From contig JBLHOS010000006.1 of assembly GCA_047623825.1 (NCBI GenBank), positions 1 through 60,956 on the forward strand: 60,956 nucleotides of DNA, read 5' to 3'. The notes below the pieces were generated by a model that did not search any database, was not told the origin of the DNA, and worked only from the letters and a program-made list of their open reading frames with translations. The DNA comes from JBLHOS01 sp047623825. GTDB taxonomy: Bacteria; Pseudomonadota; Alphaproteobacteria; Rhodobacterales; Rhodobacteraceae. Position numbers and translations under genes: made by a program. Position 1 is the first letter of the stretch; every line of letters begins with the position of its first letter. Shown piece by piece: positions 25,008-34,302 of the stretch.

Positions 25008-26282
25008 TCATGTGGCGGAGGGCTTTTGCAGTTCTGTGGTCTCATCATTTGTGCTGTCGCTAAACAGTTCTTGTGCAATTTCCAATGTCACTGAGGAAGA
25101 GCTTGGCAAAACTGGAGCATAACTGCCAGTCTCATTTTTCGATGGAGCCGGACGCACAGTCATTCGGAAGGCGGCGTAGCCTGCAACACCAATCATCAAA
25201 GCACCCATAAAGATAAAGAAACCAGGCGGGCCAAAAGTGGTCATAATGCCACCCACAAGAAGCGGTCCAGCAATTGCGCCCAGACCGTTTAGAAAGATCA
25301 AACGCCCACCTGCGGCCGCCATTTGATCATGCTCCAGAAAGTCATTCGTGTAGGCCATCAGCAGCGCATAAAGTGGGTTCGACGTCCCGCCGATTAAGAA
25401 CCCTGTGGTCAAGAGAACCCAGAATGTTGTCCCGCCAATCGCCGCGACTATCGCGGCAGCACCCCCTGCCGCGGCAACCATCAAAATCAACAACCGGCGG
25501 TCCATCCGATCGGAAATCCAGCCGATCGGGTACTGTAAAAGCATCCCACCAATATAGATCGATGAGACAAAAAGTGAGATCTCACCAAGGCTAAGATTGG
25601 CCTCAATACCATAGACAGATGCCATGCCAAATTGGGCAGAGTAGACGCCACCCATCAAGAAAATACCGACACATCCCAATGGAGAGACAGAGTATATTTC
25701 CCTCAATCCCATAGGCTTGGTTGTCTCGAATGACGGAGTTGGGGTCACTGACAGCAAAATCGGCGCAAAGCTGATTGAGACCAGAACAGACAACACGACA
25801 AACAAGATATAGCCCGACGGATCCCCCATAACCAAAAGACCCTGCGCCATAACGATGCCCGACATCTGAACGATCATATAGACCGACAGCGTCTTTCCCC
25901 TGTTTTGGTTGGTCGATGCGTTATTTAACCAACTTTCCGCAGTGACATAGACCGCCGAAAAGCAAAATCCGATGATGACCCGAAAGATCGTCCAGGCAAT
26001 CGGATTGGCCAATGCTGGATACAAGATCAGGACAGCTGAAATAGTGGACGCCAGCGCCGCAAAGACCCGGATATGGCCAACCCTGCGGATCAGATCGGGG
26101 GCGGCACGCGACCCCCCCAAAAAGCCGAGGAAATAGGCCGACATCACGATCGATATCTCGAAGGTCGAAAAACCTTCAATCGCGCCTCGGACACCCAAGA
26201 GAGTACCCTGAAGACCGTTACCTACCATCAGAAGCAACATCCCAAGAAGAAGCGCCCAGGAAGATCGGAGGACAACAAACAT
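25008..26282 (-). CDS. MFS transporter (YcaD-like)
   Basis: A 424-residue major facilitator protein of the YcaD/UMF-type group. The start SSWALLLGMLLLMVGNGLQG, the loop SRAAPDLIRRVGHIRVFAAL and the later QYPIGWISDRMDRRLLILMV are characteristic. The last 45 residues form a soluble, acidic cytoplasmic tail (ETGSYAPVLPSSSSVTLEIA and onward) rich in Ser, Thr and Glu. The substrate is unknown. The ATG is at 26280-26282 with a weak GAAAGA upstream. It leads into the DUF924 gene. Confidence 0.87.
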   Translation of the reverse strand: MFVVLRSSWALLLGMLLLMVGNGLQGTLLGVRGAIEGFSTFEISIVMSAYFLGFLGGSRAAPDLIRRVGHIRVFAALASTISAVLILYPALANPIAWTIFRVIIGFCFSAVYVTAESWLNNASTNQNRGKTLSVYMIVQMSGIVMAQGLLVMGDPSGYILFVVLSVLVSISFAPILLSVTPTPSFETTKPMGLREIYSVSPLGCVGIFLMGGVYSAQFGMASVYGIEANLSLGEISLFVSSIYIGGMLLQYPIGWISDRMDRRLLILMVAAAGGAAAIVAAIGGTTFWVLLTTGFLIGGTSNPLYALLMAYTNDFLEHDQMAAAGGRLIFLNGLGAIAGPLLVGGIMTTFGPPGFFIFMGALMIGVAGYAAFRMTVRPAPSKNETGSYAPVLPSSSSVTLEIAQELFSDSTNDETTELQKPSAT

Positions 26283-26338
26283 TAGAGTTCTTTCACATTT
26301 AGGGCGTCACTAAACCGCTGAGTCGCGGCAACGATCTG

Positions 26339-27394
26339 TCACGTCTGCGACGGAAATAACAGTGAGGCATCACCGTAAGAGAAAAACCTGTAATTGGCTG
26401 CCAACGCGTGTTGGTAGATATCCATGATCCTGTCGCGCCCCATCAGCGCAGAGACCAGCATCATCAACGTGGATTTTGGCAGATGGAAATTGGTCATCAA
26501 AGCGTCTGCGATCTTAAAGCTGTAGCCGGGATATATGAATATGTCAGTATCGCCAGACCACTGGGTTAACGTGCCGTCTGAGGCCGCGGCGGTCTCTAGC
26601 AGGCGCAACGCCGTTGTGCCAACCGGGATTATCCTGCCGCCTGCAGCTCGGGTTGCGTTGATCTCAGCCGCGGCCTGTGCGCCAATCTCTCCCCATTCGG
26701 CATGCATCCGGTGTGTTGTAACATCTTCTACAACGACAGGCAAAAACGTGCCTGCCCCAACATGCAAGGTGACATGGCTAAACTGCACCCCGCGCGCAGC
26801 CAATGCCTGCATCAGCCCGGCATCGAAATGCAACGATGCCGTCGGGGCCGCAACGGCGCCGGGTCTGGCGGCCCAAATCGTTTGATAATCGGTGTGGTCT
26901 TGTTCGTCAGCCTGACGTTTGGATGCGATATAGGGCGGCAATGGCATAGCACCTGACGCATTAAGGGCGGCATCAAAATCACCGCCCGTCAGATTAAAGC
27001 GCAGTTTGAGACCGTCCTGCAGGCTGGCGACTTCTGCTGACAAGGTATCTGAGAACAGGACCGTTTCACCAAGCCCAAGTTTGCGCAAAGGCTTGGCCAA
27101 CGCTGACCAAGTACCGTCAGCTTGCGCCTCTAGCAGCGTCACCTCAACCTTGGCTTTAACGATCTCTATGCCAGTGTCGCGCCACCGGACGCCTGTTAAA
27201 CGTGCAGGGATCACCTTGGTGTCATTCAACACCAAACGGTCGCCCGGCTGCAAAACCGATGGTAAATCGGTGACATGCAAGTCGCGGGTCTGAGGACCAT
27301 CAGCAACCAATAGCTTCGCAGAGGATCGCGGCCGCGCCGGGCGCGTCGCGATATGCCCCTCTGGCAGATCAAAATCAAAGTCTTCAAGTCTCAT
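26339..27394 (-). CDS. queA: S-adenosylmethionine:tRNA ribosyltransferase-isomerase
   Basis: A 351-residue QueA, which transfers the ribosyl moiety of SAM to preQ1-modified tRNA to give epoxyqueuosine. Conserved blocks are MRLEDFDFDLPEGHIATRPA, LVLNDTKVIPARLTGVRW, LHVGAGTFLPVVVEDVTTHR and MTNFHLPKSTLMMLVSALMG. It overlaps the preceding gene by ATGA at 27391-27394, so translation is coupled to the AsmA-like protein. tgt lies elsewhere in the window. Confidence 0.97.
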   Translation of the reverse strand: MRLEDFDFDLPEGHIATRPARPRSSAKLLVADGPQTRDLHVTDLPSVLQPGDRLVLNDTKVIPARLTGVRWRDTGIEIVKAKVEVTLLEAQADGTWSALAKPLRKLGLGETVLFSDTLSAEVASLQDGLKLRFNLTGGDFDAALNASGAMPLPPYIASKRQADEQDHTDYQTIWAARPGAVAAPTASLHFDAGLMQALAARGVQFSHVTLHVGAGTFLPVVVEDVTTHRMHAEWGEIGAQAAAEINATRAAGGRIIPVGTTALRLLETAAASDGTLTQWSGDTDIFIYPGYSFKIADALMTNFHLPKSTLMMLVSALMGRDRIMDIYQHALAANYRFFSYGDASLLFPSQT

Positions 27395-30300
27395 TCTGGC
27401 AGCTCCGGTGGGGCCTGGCGAAAGATATCACGAAAGAGCCCAGGCGTTAGAATCGATAGGGGGTTAACAGCGACATTGGTATCTTCGGGTGATCCCGTCA
27501 GGCGGTAGCTAAAGCCAAACAAGCCCTCACGACGCGGCGCGAACAGGGCACCGAGCAATCCGTTCACCACATAAAACGGTGAGACGACACCCTGCATCTC
27601 AAACTGTCGCTCGCGCATGTCATAGATGCCATCCATCGAGATCCCCAGCGACGGGCCGACGGCACTTCCACGCGTCAATGTTACCGCACGCGGCGTCAGG
27701 CTGAAGTCAGCCTCGACCTGTCCTAGATTGATACCAGTGTCTGACAACTGCTCCAATAGCCCCACGACTGAGATCGCGTTCAAAAGTTCTGCCATAGCGG
27801 GTGCATTGCGCAGTCGCGGGTTCTGGATCGTCAATCTACCGGAATAGGCGCCACGCCCGCCTGTCGGTTGCAAAATCAGATCCATTTCTCCGCCATATCC
27901 ATTCGTAAAGACACCCGCCGCGCGCAGTGCGGCACCGCCATCAGTGCTGCGGATCCGCACCGCAATCCCACTATCGGTTGTAACCAGCGTGCCTTGGATC
28001 GGGGAGGCCCCATTAATATTACCAGTAAACTGGCCCGATAAACCGCCTTGTCCGGTCAGATCGACACGCACGTCTGTCAACGCAATACTGTCGCTGATTT
28101 GCACTTGGTCCAGCTGAGCTGTCAGCGGGCCACCCTCGTCTGATTGCACACTGTCTGATGGCGGCAGGCGACGCAGATCAAACCGCCCAGAACTAACATC
28201 GATCGCGGGCGGAATGTTGGCCCCCCGGGACCGAAGGGCCCCTTGAACATTTAACCAGTCATCAACGCTGAGCTGACTAAACGATAAAGTCTCAAACTGC
28301 CCTTCGTCAGAAAATGAAACCGCACCCTGTAAATCAAGGCCATTGGCCTGCAGTATCAATGACGGGATGCTCAGATCTGGTCCCAAATTAGCCTGAAGGT
28401 TCAACAGTCCGCGCGTGCCTTGTGGTTTGTCCCACCGCAACGGTTCGACGGCCAGCACCAGCCCCTGAAGATCTGACACCGCCTGTAGCTGCGCGCCGCC
28501 ATCTACCGCCAGATCAATAGTGAATTCGGCAACACCACGCCCACTGACAAAACCATCCGGCAGCACCACGCCAAGAAGGTTGAGATTATCGTTGGTGATT
28601 GCCAGAACACCCTCAACCCGGCTGGCACCAGTCGCCTCAGGGCCCATGACCTGGCTCCAGGCTGCGGTGCCTTCTATCCCGTCCAACGACGCACGACCCG
28701 AGATATCAATTGCGTCCGGAACCACATGCAGATCCAAACGTGTCGCAGACAGGACACGCCCTTGGACCAGCGTGTCAGATCGCACTCCCGACAAACTGCC
28801 ATGTACATCAAAATCCACGTCTTCGACTTGCAGGTTTTCGATCAACGGAATGCGCAGGGTGCCCTGAAGGATGGCTTGGCCGCTTGCGACCTCAGCAGGA
28901 TCGAGCCCAGACGTCCGTAAGACATTCAACGGCGGTTCATTCAGCAAGGACAGGACTGAGGGGATTGAGCCGGACAAACCAATCGCAAATTCAGCATCCG
29001 GCCAGCGTTGGGATGTGTCATCGATAATCATTGTGGTATCGAGAACCGTGACTTCACCGCCATCTGGGGCCTCAATCGCCCCGGCCTGCAGGCTCATCAC
29101 AAACCGCTGCTCGATCATAGAGGCGTAGCCGTGCGCACCGTGAACCGGCGGCATCAGGCGAACCGGGCGAACATCGGCGTTTTCATAGTCAAAGGTGAAT
29201 GAGATTAGCGGCTCACTTTCAGGCAGATACCGCAATGCAGCAGTCATATTGTTGATTTCGCCCTGCAAGAGGTTTTCGGACAACCAAAGCCGCGTGTTCG
29301 GGATCGCCTCAAGCGGCCAATAAGGTAGCAAGCGCTGCGCGTTGATGTGCGGGATCTCGATATTGATAGCAGCGCTCAACCCGGTATCATCGCCACGCAG
29401 CGTGCCTTCCGCGTTAACGTTCAGGTCCTCGTTATGCAGCACGATCTGGCCGATATCGACACGCAGTGGGTCAAGCCGAAGCCGCATCTCAATTGCGCCA
29501 CCGTCAAAGCTGACAGGTTCGCCAAACATACCTTCGGGATTGGCATCGATCCCCGACAACTGAAATTGACCGACATAGGCCAACTCTTTATCCGCGCCCC
29601 CCTCAACGGCATCTTGCAACGTGACATCAACCAGATCGGCATGCCCTACGGCATTCACCGAAAATCGGTTGGAGCGGACAGAAAGTTCATTGAATCGCAG
29701 CCTGTTACGCGTTGGATCAAAGGTGAAATACGTCCGTATTCCATCAAAACTCAGACCAGGCACACCGGCAGAAACGTCCAACGTACCGGCCCCGATATCC
29801 AAGGTTCCAGCCAACCCCCCGATCGAACCATCGTCTGACAATTGCGTAGAAAACGAGCCTGACAAAGGGGCGTCCAACAACGACAGCCAGCCAATCGCAG
29901 GATCAATGTCCGCCAGAATGTGCGTGGCAAGGTTTTGAAACTGGATCCGAATGTCTGTGCGTGCCAACGCGGCGCGGCGCGTGATGGCAACTGATAGGCG
30001 CCCATCCTGCTGCCCAATCAACTGGCCGTCGACCGCAAGTGTCACATCATCACCAACCCGGCCCAAGCGCATATTGGCATTTCGCGCCTCGATCGTACGG
30101 CCACCACGTTCGTCCTCAATAACCAGGGTCAGGCCCGATCCCGTGACTTCCTCGAGTGACGCAAATATCGGATGGGCAAACATTGTGTCCAGCCGCCTCA
30201 TCGACTCCTCTAGATCGCGCGCGCTGTCGGTTTGCGATTGCGATTGCGTCAGGCCAAGATCAAATTCACCTGCCTCGGTACGACGCACCAGCAGGGTCGC

Positions 30301-30696
30301 CCCAGTGACAGCAACTTCTCGGGGCCGGAATTCACCACGCCAAAATCCGCTTGGGTCCAGATGGGTTGAAATTTCAGGGAATTCGGCACGCAGCCCTTCA
30401 TCATCAGACAGGGTCACATTCTGCAGCACAAGTTCTGGCGTATATCCACCTTCACGCAATGCCAGCCCGACGCCGCCTAATCCGAAACTGTTGGCCTCCA
30501 TCGCCTGATCGATCTGCAGCACGATCCGGTCCCGCAGCCAGTCCGGCATGCGGATCATGTTGTCCATTGCCATCCACATGACTGTGGCCAATGCCAACAA
30601 CGGCATTCCGACCAACGTCACGACAGCAAACACTGTCCAAACGAGGGCCGGTCGCCGGGGGCGAGCTATTGGGGCTGGCGGTGTAGGATCAGGCAT
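27391..30696 (-). CDS. AsmA-like/YhdP-like large envelope protein (DUF3971)
   Basis: A 1101-residue protein with one N-terminal membrane segment (about residues 17-40, WTVFAVVTLVGMPLLALATV) and a very long beta-rich periplasmic region. Features such as DVTLQDAVEGGADKELAYVG, ILQGTLRIPLIENLQVEDVD and the C-terminal VEADFSLTPRAVTLTRGSAV with SPFYVVNGLLGALFA are typical of DUF3971/AsmA-C domains of the YhdP/TamB class. These proteins are thought to form hydrophobic grooves that move phospholipid between inner and outer membranes. Its stop overlaps the queA start. The ATG is at 30694-30696. Substrate and exact subgroup are inferred. Confidence 0.85.
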   Translation of the reverse strand: MPDPTPPAPIARPRRPALVWTVFAVVTLVGMPLLALATVMWMAMDNMIRMPDWLRDRIVLQIDQAMEANSFGLGGVGLALREGGYTPELVLQNVTLSDDEGLRAEFPEISTHLDPSGFWRGEFRPREVAVTGATLLVRRTEAGEFDLGLTQSQSQTDSARDLEESMRRLDTMFAHPIFASLEEVTGSGLTLVIEDERGGRTIEARNANMRLGRVGDDVTLAVDGQLIGQQDGRLSVAITRRAALARTDIRIQFQNLATHILADIDPAIGWLSLLDAPLSGSFSTQLSDDGSIGGLAGTLDIGAGTLDVSAGVPGLSFDGIRTYFTFDPTRNRLRFNELSVRSNRFSVNAVGHADLVDVTLQDAVEGGADKELAYVGQFQLSGIDANPEGMFGEPVSFDGGAIEMRLRLDPLRVDIGQIVLHNEDLNVNAEGTLRGDDTGLSAAINIEIPHINAQRLLPYWPLEAIPNTRLWLSENLLQGEINNMTAALRYLPESEPLISFTFDYENADVRPVRLMPPVHGAHGYASMIEQRFVMSLQAGAIEAPDGGEVTVLDTTMIIDDTSQRWPDAEFAIGLSGSIPSVLSLLNEPPLNVLRTSGLDPAEVASGQAILQGTLRIPLIENLQVEDVDFDVHGSLSGVRSDTLVQGRVLSATRLDLHVVPDAIDISGRASLDGIEGTAAWSQVMGPEATGASRVEGVLAITNDNLNLLGVVLPDGFVSGRGVAEFTIDLAVDGGAQLQAVSDLQGLVLAVEPLRWDKPQGTRGLLNLQANLGPDLSIPSLILQANGLDLQGAVSFSDEGQFETLSFSQLSVDDWLNVQGALRSRGANIPPAIDVSSGRFDLRRLPPSDSVQSDEGGPLTAQLDQVQISDSIALTDVRVDLTGQGGLSGQFTGNINGASPIQGTLVTTDSGIAVRIRSTDGGAALRAAGVFTNGYGGEMDLILQPTGGRGAYSGRLTIQNPRLRNAPAMAELLNAISVVGLLEQLSDTGINLGQVEADFSLTPRAVTLTRGSAVGPSLGISMDGIYDMRERQFEMQGVVSPFYVVNGLLGALFAPRREGLFGFSYRLTGSPEDTNVAVNPLSILTPGLFRDIFRQAPPELPE

Positions 30697-30831
30697 CTGA
30701 GGTCGCGCAAGGTCCGGGTTTCAGGAATTGGGGCCGTGTGACACATTTTATCTTCGCTCGAATTAGCCTAGCTTGCAAATCAAACACCAGATCCAATTGG
30801 GTCTTATTCAATTTCAGCACAAGGATTAGCC

Positions 30832-31293
30832 ATGTTAGAGATAGGTCAACCCGCACCCGATTTCACCCTGCAACGCGATGGCGGTGGTGATGTCACCCTG
30901 TCTGGTGAACGTCCAACGGCAATAGTTCTGTATTTTTATCCCAAAGACGATACCTCCGGCTGCACCCGTGAGGCGATCGAGTTCAGCGAATATCTTTCAG
31001 CTTTTGATGAGGCTGGTGCCAAAATCTACGGGATATCCCGAGACACAGTCACCAAACATGAGAAGTTCATTAACAAGTATGAGCTGAAGGTCGGCCTTTT
31101 GGCTGATCTGGAAGGAACCGTATGTGAAGCCTATGGCACATGGGTCGACAAACAGATGTACGGAAAATCCTATAAAGGGATCGAACGCTCAACCTTCTTG
31201 ATTGATGGCACTGGGACGATCCGCCAGATCTGGCGAAAGGTCAAAGTGCCCGACCATGCCGAACAAGTGTTGGAGGCGGTCAAGGCGTTATGA
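30832..31293 (+). CDS. bcp: Thioredoxin-dependent thiol peroxidase (Bcp-type peroxiredoxin)
   Basis: A 153-residue peroxiredoxin of the BCP/PrxQ class, reducing peroxides with thioredoxin. The core is LEIGQPAPDFTLQRDGGGDV and YFYPKDDTSGCTREAIEFSE, where the Cys of TSGCT is peroxidatic (usual motif TPGCT). No second Cys is five residues later, so resolution differs from the classical PrxQ type. AAGGA precedes the ATG. It overlaps the next gene by ATGA, so the two are translationally coupled. The promoter is shared with the divergent AsmA-like gene within 135 bases. Confidence 0.95.
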   Translation: MLEIGQPAPDFTLQRDGGGDVTLSGERPTAIVLYFYPKDDTSGCTREAIEFSEYLSAFDEAGAKIYGISRDTVTKHEKFINKYELKVGLLADLEGTVCEAYGTWVDKQMYGKSYKGIERSTFLIDGTGTIRQIWRKVKVPDHAEQVLEAVKAL

Positions 31294-32120
31294 CCCTAAG
31301 CCTTACCCAAATGGCCTGCGATGTGCTGAACACGGGCGACGCGCGGGCCAAAACCGCCCTGTCGCGCGCCCATGCTGCAGCTTGGCGCGCGTCTCGCTTG
31401 GATCAGACCCAAAGTATTTCCATTGGGAATACCGGGCCTCCGATCACCCCGGCCCGGCCAGCGCATCCCATCCTACTGGAGCCGCGTGACGTGCCTCGGC
31501 GCAAACCCGGTTCTGTAGCGGGACGATGCGCGATCATGCATGCAGTCGCACATATTGAACTGAACGCGGTTGATCTGCATTGGGACCTCATTGCTCGGTT
31601 TTGCCATATCCCGCTGCCAATGGGATTTTTTGATGATTGGGTCCAGGCCGCAGATGAAGAAAGCAAACATTTTAACCTGATAGCAGACTGTCTTGAGGCA
31701 ATGGGCAGCCATTACGGCGCCCTGCCGGCCCATGCTGGGATGTGGCGGGCAGCCGAAGATACCGCTCATGATTTCATGGGGCGATTGGCCGTCGTGCCGA
31801 TGGTTCTCGAGGCGCGCGGATTGGACGTGACACCGGGCATGATCAACATCTTCCGCAAGGCCAAGGACGATCCAAACGCAGCGCAGGCAATTGCAGCAAT
31901 GGAGGTGATCTATTCAGAAGAGGTTCATCACGTTGCCTATGGTTCAAAATGGTTTCACTTTATGTGCGGTCGTGAAAACCTAGATCCGAAGCTGGCGTTT
32001 CATTCGCTGGTTCAGCGGTATTTCCACGGCGCGCTGAAGCCACCGTTCAACGAAGAAAAACGCGCTGAGGCCGGAATCCCCCCTGACTTTTACTGGCCGC
32101 TCGCCGAGGTCAGAAGTTAA
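31290..32120 (+). CDS. DUF455 family ferritin-like protein
   Basis: A 276-residue DUF455 protein with a ferritin-like di-iron fold. Conserved ligands are visible in HAVAHIELNAVDLHWDLIAR (His and Glu of the first helix), WVQAADEESKHFNLIADCLE and EVIYSEEVHHVAYGSKWFHF. The first 90 residues contain Arg/Pro-rich linker RDVPRRKPGSVAGR. Function is not established; related proteins act on tRNA or as oxygenases, and assignment here is open. Overlaps bcp by four bases (ATGA), so the pair is co-expressed. Confidence 0.88.
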   Translation: MTLSLTQMACDVLNTGDARAKTALSRAHAAAWRASRLDQTQSISIGNTGPPITPARPAHPILLEPRDVPRRKPGSVAGRCAIMHAVAHIELNAVDLHWDLIARFCHIPLPMGFFDDWVQAADEESKHFNLIADCLEAMGSHYGALPAHAGMWRAAEDTAHDFMGRLAVVPMVLEARGLDVTPGMINIFRKAKDDPNAAQAIAAMEVIYSEEVHHVAYGSKWFHFMCGRENLDPKLAFHSLVQRYFHGALKPPFNEEKRAEAGIPPDFYWPLAEVRS

Positions 32121-32144
32121 GTTATCGTAACGATGCTTTCCAAA

Positions 32145-32162
32145 TAGGCAAGAAATTGCCTA
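32145..32162 (+). other. Stem-loop after the DUF455 gene
   Basis: A perfect hairpin TAGGCAA-GAAA-TTGCCTA with a GNRA-type tetraloop, 25 bases after the DUF455 stop. No T-tract follows, so it is a weak terminator candidate or an mRNA stability element. Confidence 0.4.
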
Positions 32163-32305
32163 AATCCGACGTTGGCGGCGTCTTTTAGCCATATTTATGG
32201 ATAAACTATTGAGAGAAATTTGAGCATCGCCTATTCCCTTTGGAGATCGGTAGCCAAGGGGACAGGGTGCAGATCGGAACGAAATAGGGTACGGGGCCAA
32301 AAGAC

Positions 32306-33646
32306 GTGAAAACACGGCTAAAAGACCGCATGAATGCGGCACTTGAACGGCACCTGCCAGAGCAGCGGCTTTTCCTTAAATCTGATGACAGCACACGGTA
32401 CGTCCGTTTAAAGCCTATGACACAGGCAACCATGATAACCGTATCAGCCCTTTTTGTTGGCTGGACCGCGATTGTCACATCAATCTTTCTTTTGGATACG
32501 ATCAGCGCCGGTGGCGCCCGCGACCAAGAAATTCGTGATCGGCTTACCTATCAAGAACGACTAAATTCCATCTCGGATGAGCGCGACCAGCGTATGTTGG
32601 AGGCCCGCCTGTCACAGGATCGGTTTAGCGTCGCACTGACCGAAGTTTCACAGATGCAATCACGATTGCTATCATCGGAAGAGCGCCGCAAGGAGCTGGA
32701 AACAGCAGTCGATGTCATTCAAAACACCCTGCGCCGAACCATTGTTGAGCGCGACGAATCGCGCGACCGATCCGGGCAGCTACTGGCCGAGTTGGAGCAA
32801 AGCACCGGATCCGTGCAAACCGTCGCTGGTCGCCAGCGCGATATGGAACAGACATTGTCGTTTTTAGCAGAGGCGTTGGAAACGACCGCAGATGCGCGCG
32901 ATGATGCCGACGCCGTCCGCTTTGAGGCGGTCGATCTGGTGGCAAACCTTGAATTTGAGGCTGAACTTGCGGCCGAACGCAACGAGCGGATCTTCACCCA
33001 GATCGAGGAAGCCGTGCAGATGTCGCTGGAGCCGCTAGATCAGATGTTTCGCAGCGTCGGCATGTCAACCGACCAGATTATTGAGCAGGTGCGCTCTGGC
33101 TATTCAGGTCAAGGTGGTCCTTTGATGCCGATCGCAGTTTCTAGTCGCGGCGAGGCACCTGATGAAATTTCGTTACGCGCCAATGAGGTGCTGGAAAGGC
33201 TGGACCAAGTCAATCTGTACCGACTGGCAGCCGAACAATTGCCATTCTCAATGCCGGTCAGAGCCTCGGTTCGCTATACGTCAGGTTTCGGCTACCGGAG
33301 TGATCCAATCAACGGTGGGCGCCGAATGCACTCAGGCTCTGATTTTGCAGGCCCATCAGGGACAGATATTTTTGCAACTGCAGACGGCATCGTCACGACT
33401 GCCGAACGACAAAGCGGTTATGGCCAGATTGTAATCATCCAACATGCTTTCGGCATCGAGACACGTTACGCCCATATGTCGCGTATCTTGGTCAGCGATG
33501 GCCAAAGGGTCTCGCGCGGCGAACATATCGGTGATATGGGAAGTACCGGAAGGTCCACGGGTACGCATGTACACTATGAAGTGCGTCAGAACGGAACCGC
33601 AATAAATCCAATGAACTTTATCACGGCAGGTAGAGATGTTTTCTAA
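32306..33646 (+). CDS. M23 family metallopeptidase (LmdC-like), membrane-anchored
   Basis: A 446-residue peptidoglycan endopeptidase. One membrane segment lies at about residues 40-65 (ATMITVSALFVGWTAIVTSI), followed by a long coiled coil (about 70-300, QEIRDRLTYQERLNSISDER and on). The C-terminal LytM/M23 domain keeps the zinc ligands: GFGYRSDPINGGRRMHSGSD (H and D) and GRSTGTHVHYEVRQNG (HxH). The start is GTG at 32306. It overlaps the bactofilin gene by 11 bases; in other alphaproteobacteria such pairs localise peptidoglycan remodelling. This role is inferred from context. Confidence 0.92.
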   Translation: MKTRLKDRMNAALERHLPEQRLFLKSDDSTRYVRLKPMTQATMITVSALFVGWTAIVTSIFLLDTISAGGARDQEIRDRLTYQERLNSISDERDQRMLEARLSQDRFSVALTEVSQMQSRLLSSEERRKELETAVDVIQNTLRRTIVERDESRDRSGQLLAELEQSTGSVQTVAGRQRDMEQTLSFLAEALETTADARDDADAVRFEAVDLVANLEFEAELAAERNERIFTQIEEAVQMSLEPLDQMFRSVGMSTDQIIEQVRSGYSGQGGPLMPIAVSSRGEAPDEISLRANEVLERLDQVNLYRLAAEQLPFSMPVRASVRYTSGFGYRSDPINGGRRMHSGSDFAGPSGTDIFATADGIVTTAERQSGYGQIVIIQHAFGIETRYAHMSRILVSDGQRVSRGEHIGDMGSTGRSTGTHVHYEVRQNGTAINPMNFITAGRDVF

Positions 33647-34223
33647 ATCCAAGATTAATGAACCCGGTCCCAAACAGACGGACCAAAGCGATAGCAGCGT
33701 TTCGGCGTCGTCGAGTGAGCGCCCGGCAATGCCGTTGAGCAATCCGAGCCCCAAGCCAAAGCCGCCAGCCTCAATACTGAGTGCTGATTTGACGATCACA
33801 GGCAATCTGCGGACAACTGGCGATATTCAAGTTGAAGGTCAGGTTCACGGCGACATCCGCGCCCATCTGTTGACCGTCGGCGAAGGCGCCACGATCGAAG
33901 GTGAAATTGTTGCGGACGACATCGTTGTCACCGGCCGCGTCGTTGGACGCGTGCGCGGATTGAAAGTTCGTTTGACATCAACCGCACGGGTTGAGGGCGA
34001 CATCATCCACAAAACAATCGCAATCGAAAGTGGTGCGCATTTTGAGGGTTCGGTTCAGCGGCAAGAAGATCCGCTGTCCACAGGATCCTCACCCTCACGC
34101 GTGGCCGCAGCAGCAATTGCCAAATCAACAGCGGCAACACCGACAGCAACGGCCGCACCAGTGCGCACAGCACCCGCGGCCACAGCGACACCAACGCCAG
34201 CCGCTACACCAACAAAAATCTAA
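33636..34223 (+). CDS. Bactofilin (polymer-forming cytoskeletal protein)
   Basis: A 195-residue bactofilin. The N-terminal 45 residues are a Ser/Pro/Lys linker, then the right-handed beta-helix core ILSADLTITGNLRTTGDIQV, GDIRAHLLTVGEGATIEGEI and VGRVRGLKVRLTSTARVEGD. The C-terminal 55 residues are a low-complexity Ala/Thr/Pro tail (AATPTATAAPVRTAPAATAT). Bactofilins form non-polar filaments at the membrane. The gene starts inside the end of the M23 peptidase gene, so the two are co-translated, and a terminator follows. Confidence 0.94.
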   Translation: MFSKSKINEPGPKQTDQSDSSVSASSSERPAMPLSNPSPKPKPPASILSADLTITGNLRTTGDIQVEGQVHGDIRAHLLTVGEGATIEGEIVADDIVVTGRVVGRVRGLKVRLTSTARVEGDIIHKTIAIESGAHFEGSVQRQEDPLSTGSSPSRVAAAAIAKSTAATPTATAAPVRTAPAATATPTPAATPTKI

Positions 34224-34277
34224 GTGTGATGGTGTTGGGCGCCAGCACCCCAACTAATCCGCTTGCGACATTACCGG

Positions 34278-34302
34278 AGCCGGGCCATGTGCCCGGCTTT
34301 TG
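34278..34302 (+). terminator. Rho-independent terminator after the bactofilin gene
   Basis: A perfect stem AGCCGGGC/GCCCGGCT with a CATGT loop is followed by TTTT, 54 bases after the bactofilin stop. The first bases of the MFS remnant lie just downstream. Confidence 0.75.

Noticed and set aside
30832..32120. bcp plus DUF455 as a dedicated oxidative-stress system
   Set aside because: Overlap shows co-translation, but nothing in the sequence ties DUF455 to peroxide; kept as a neighbour note only.
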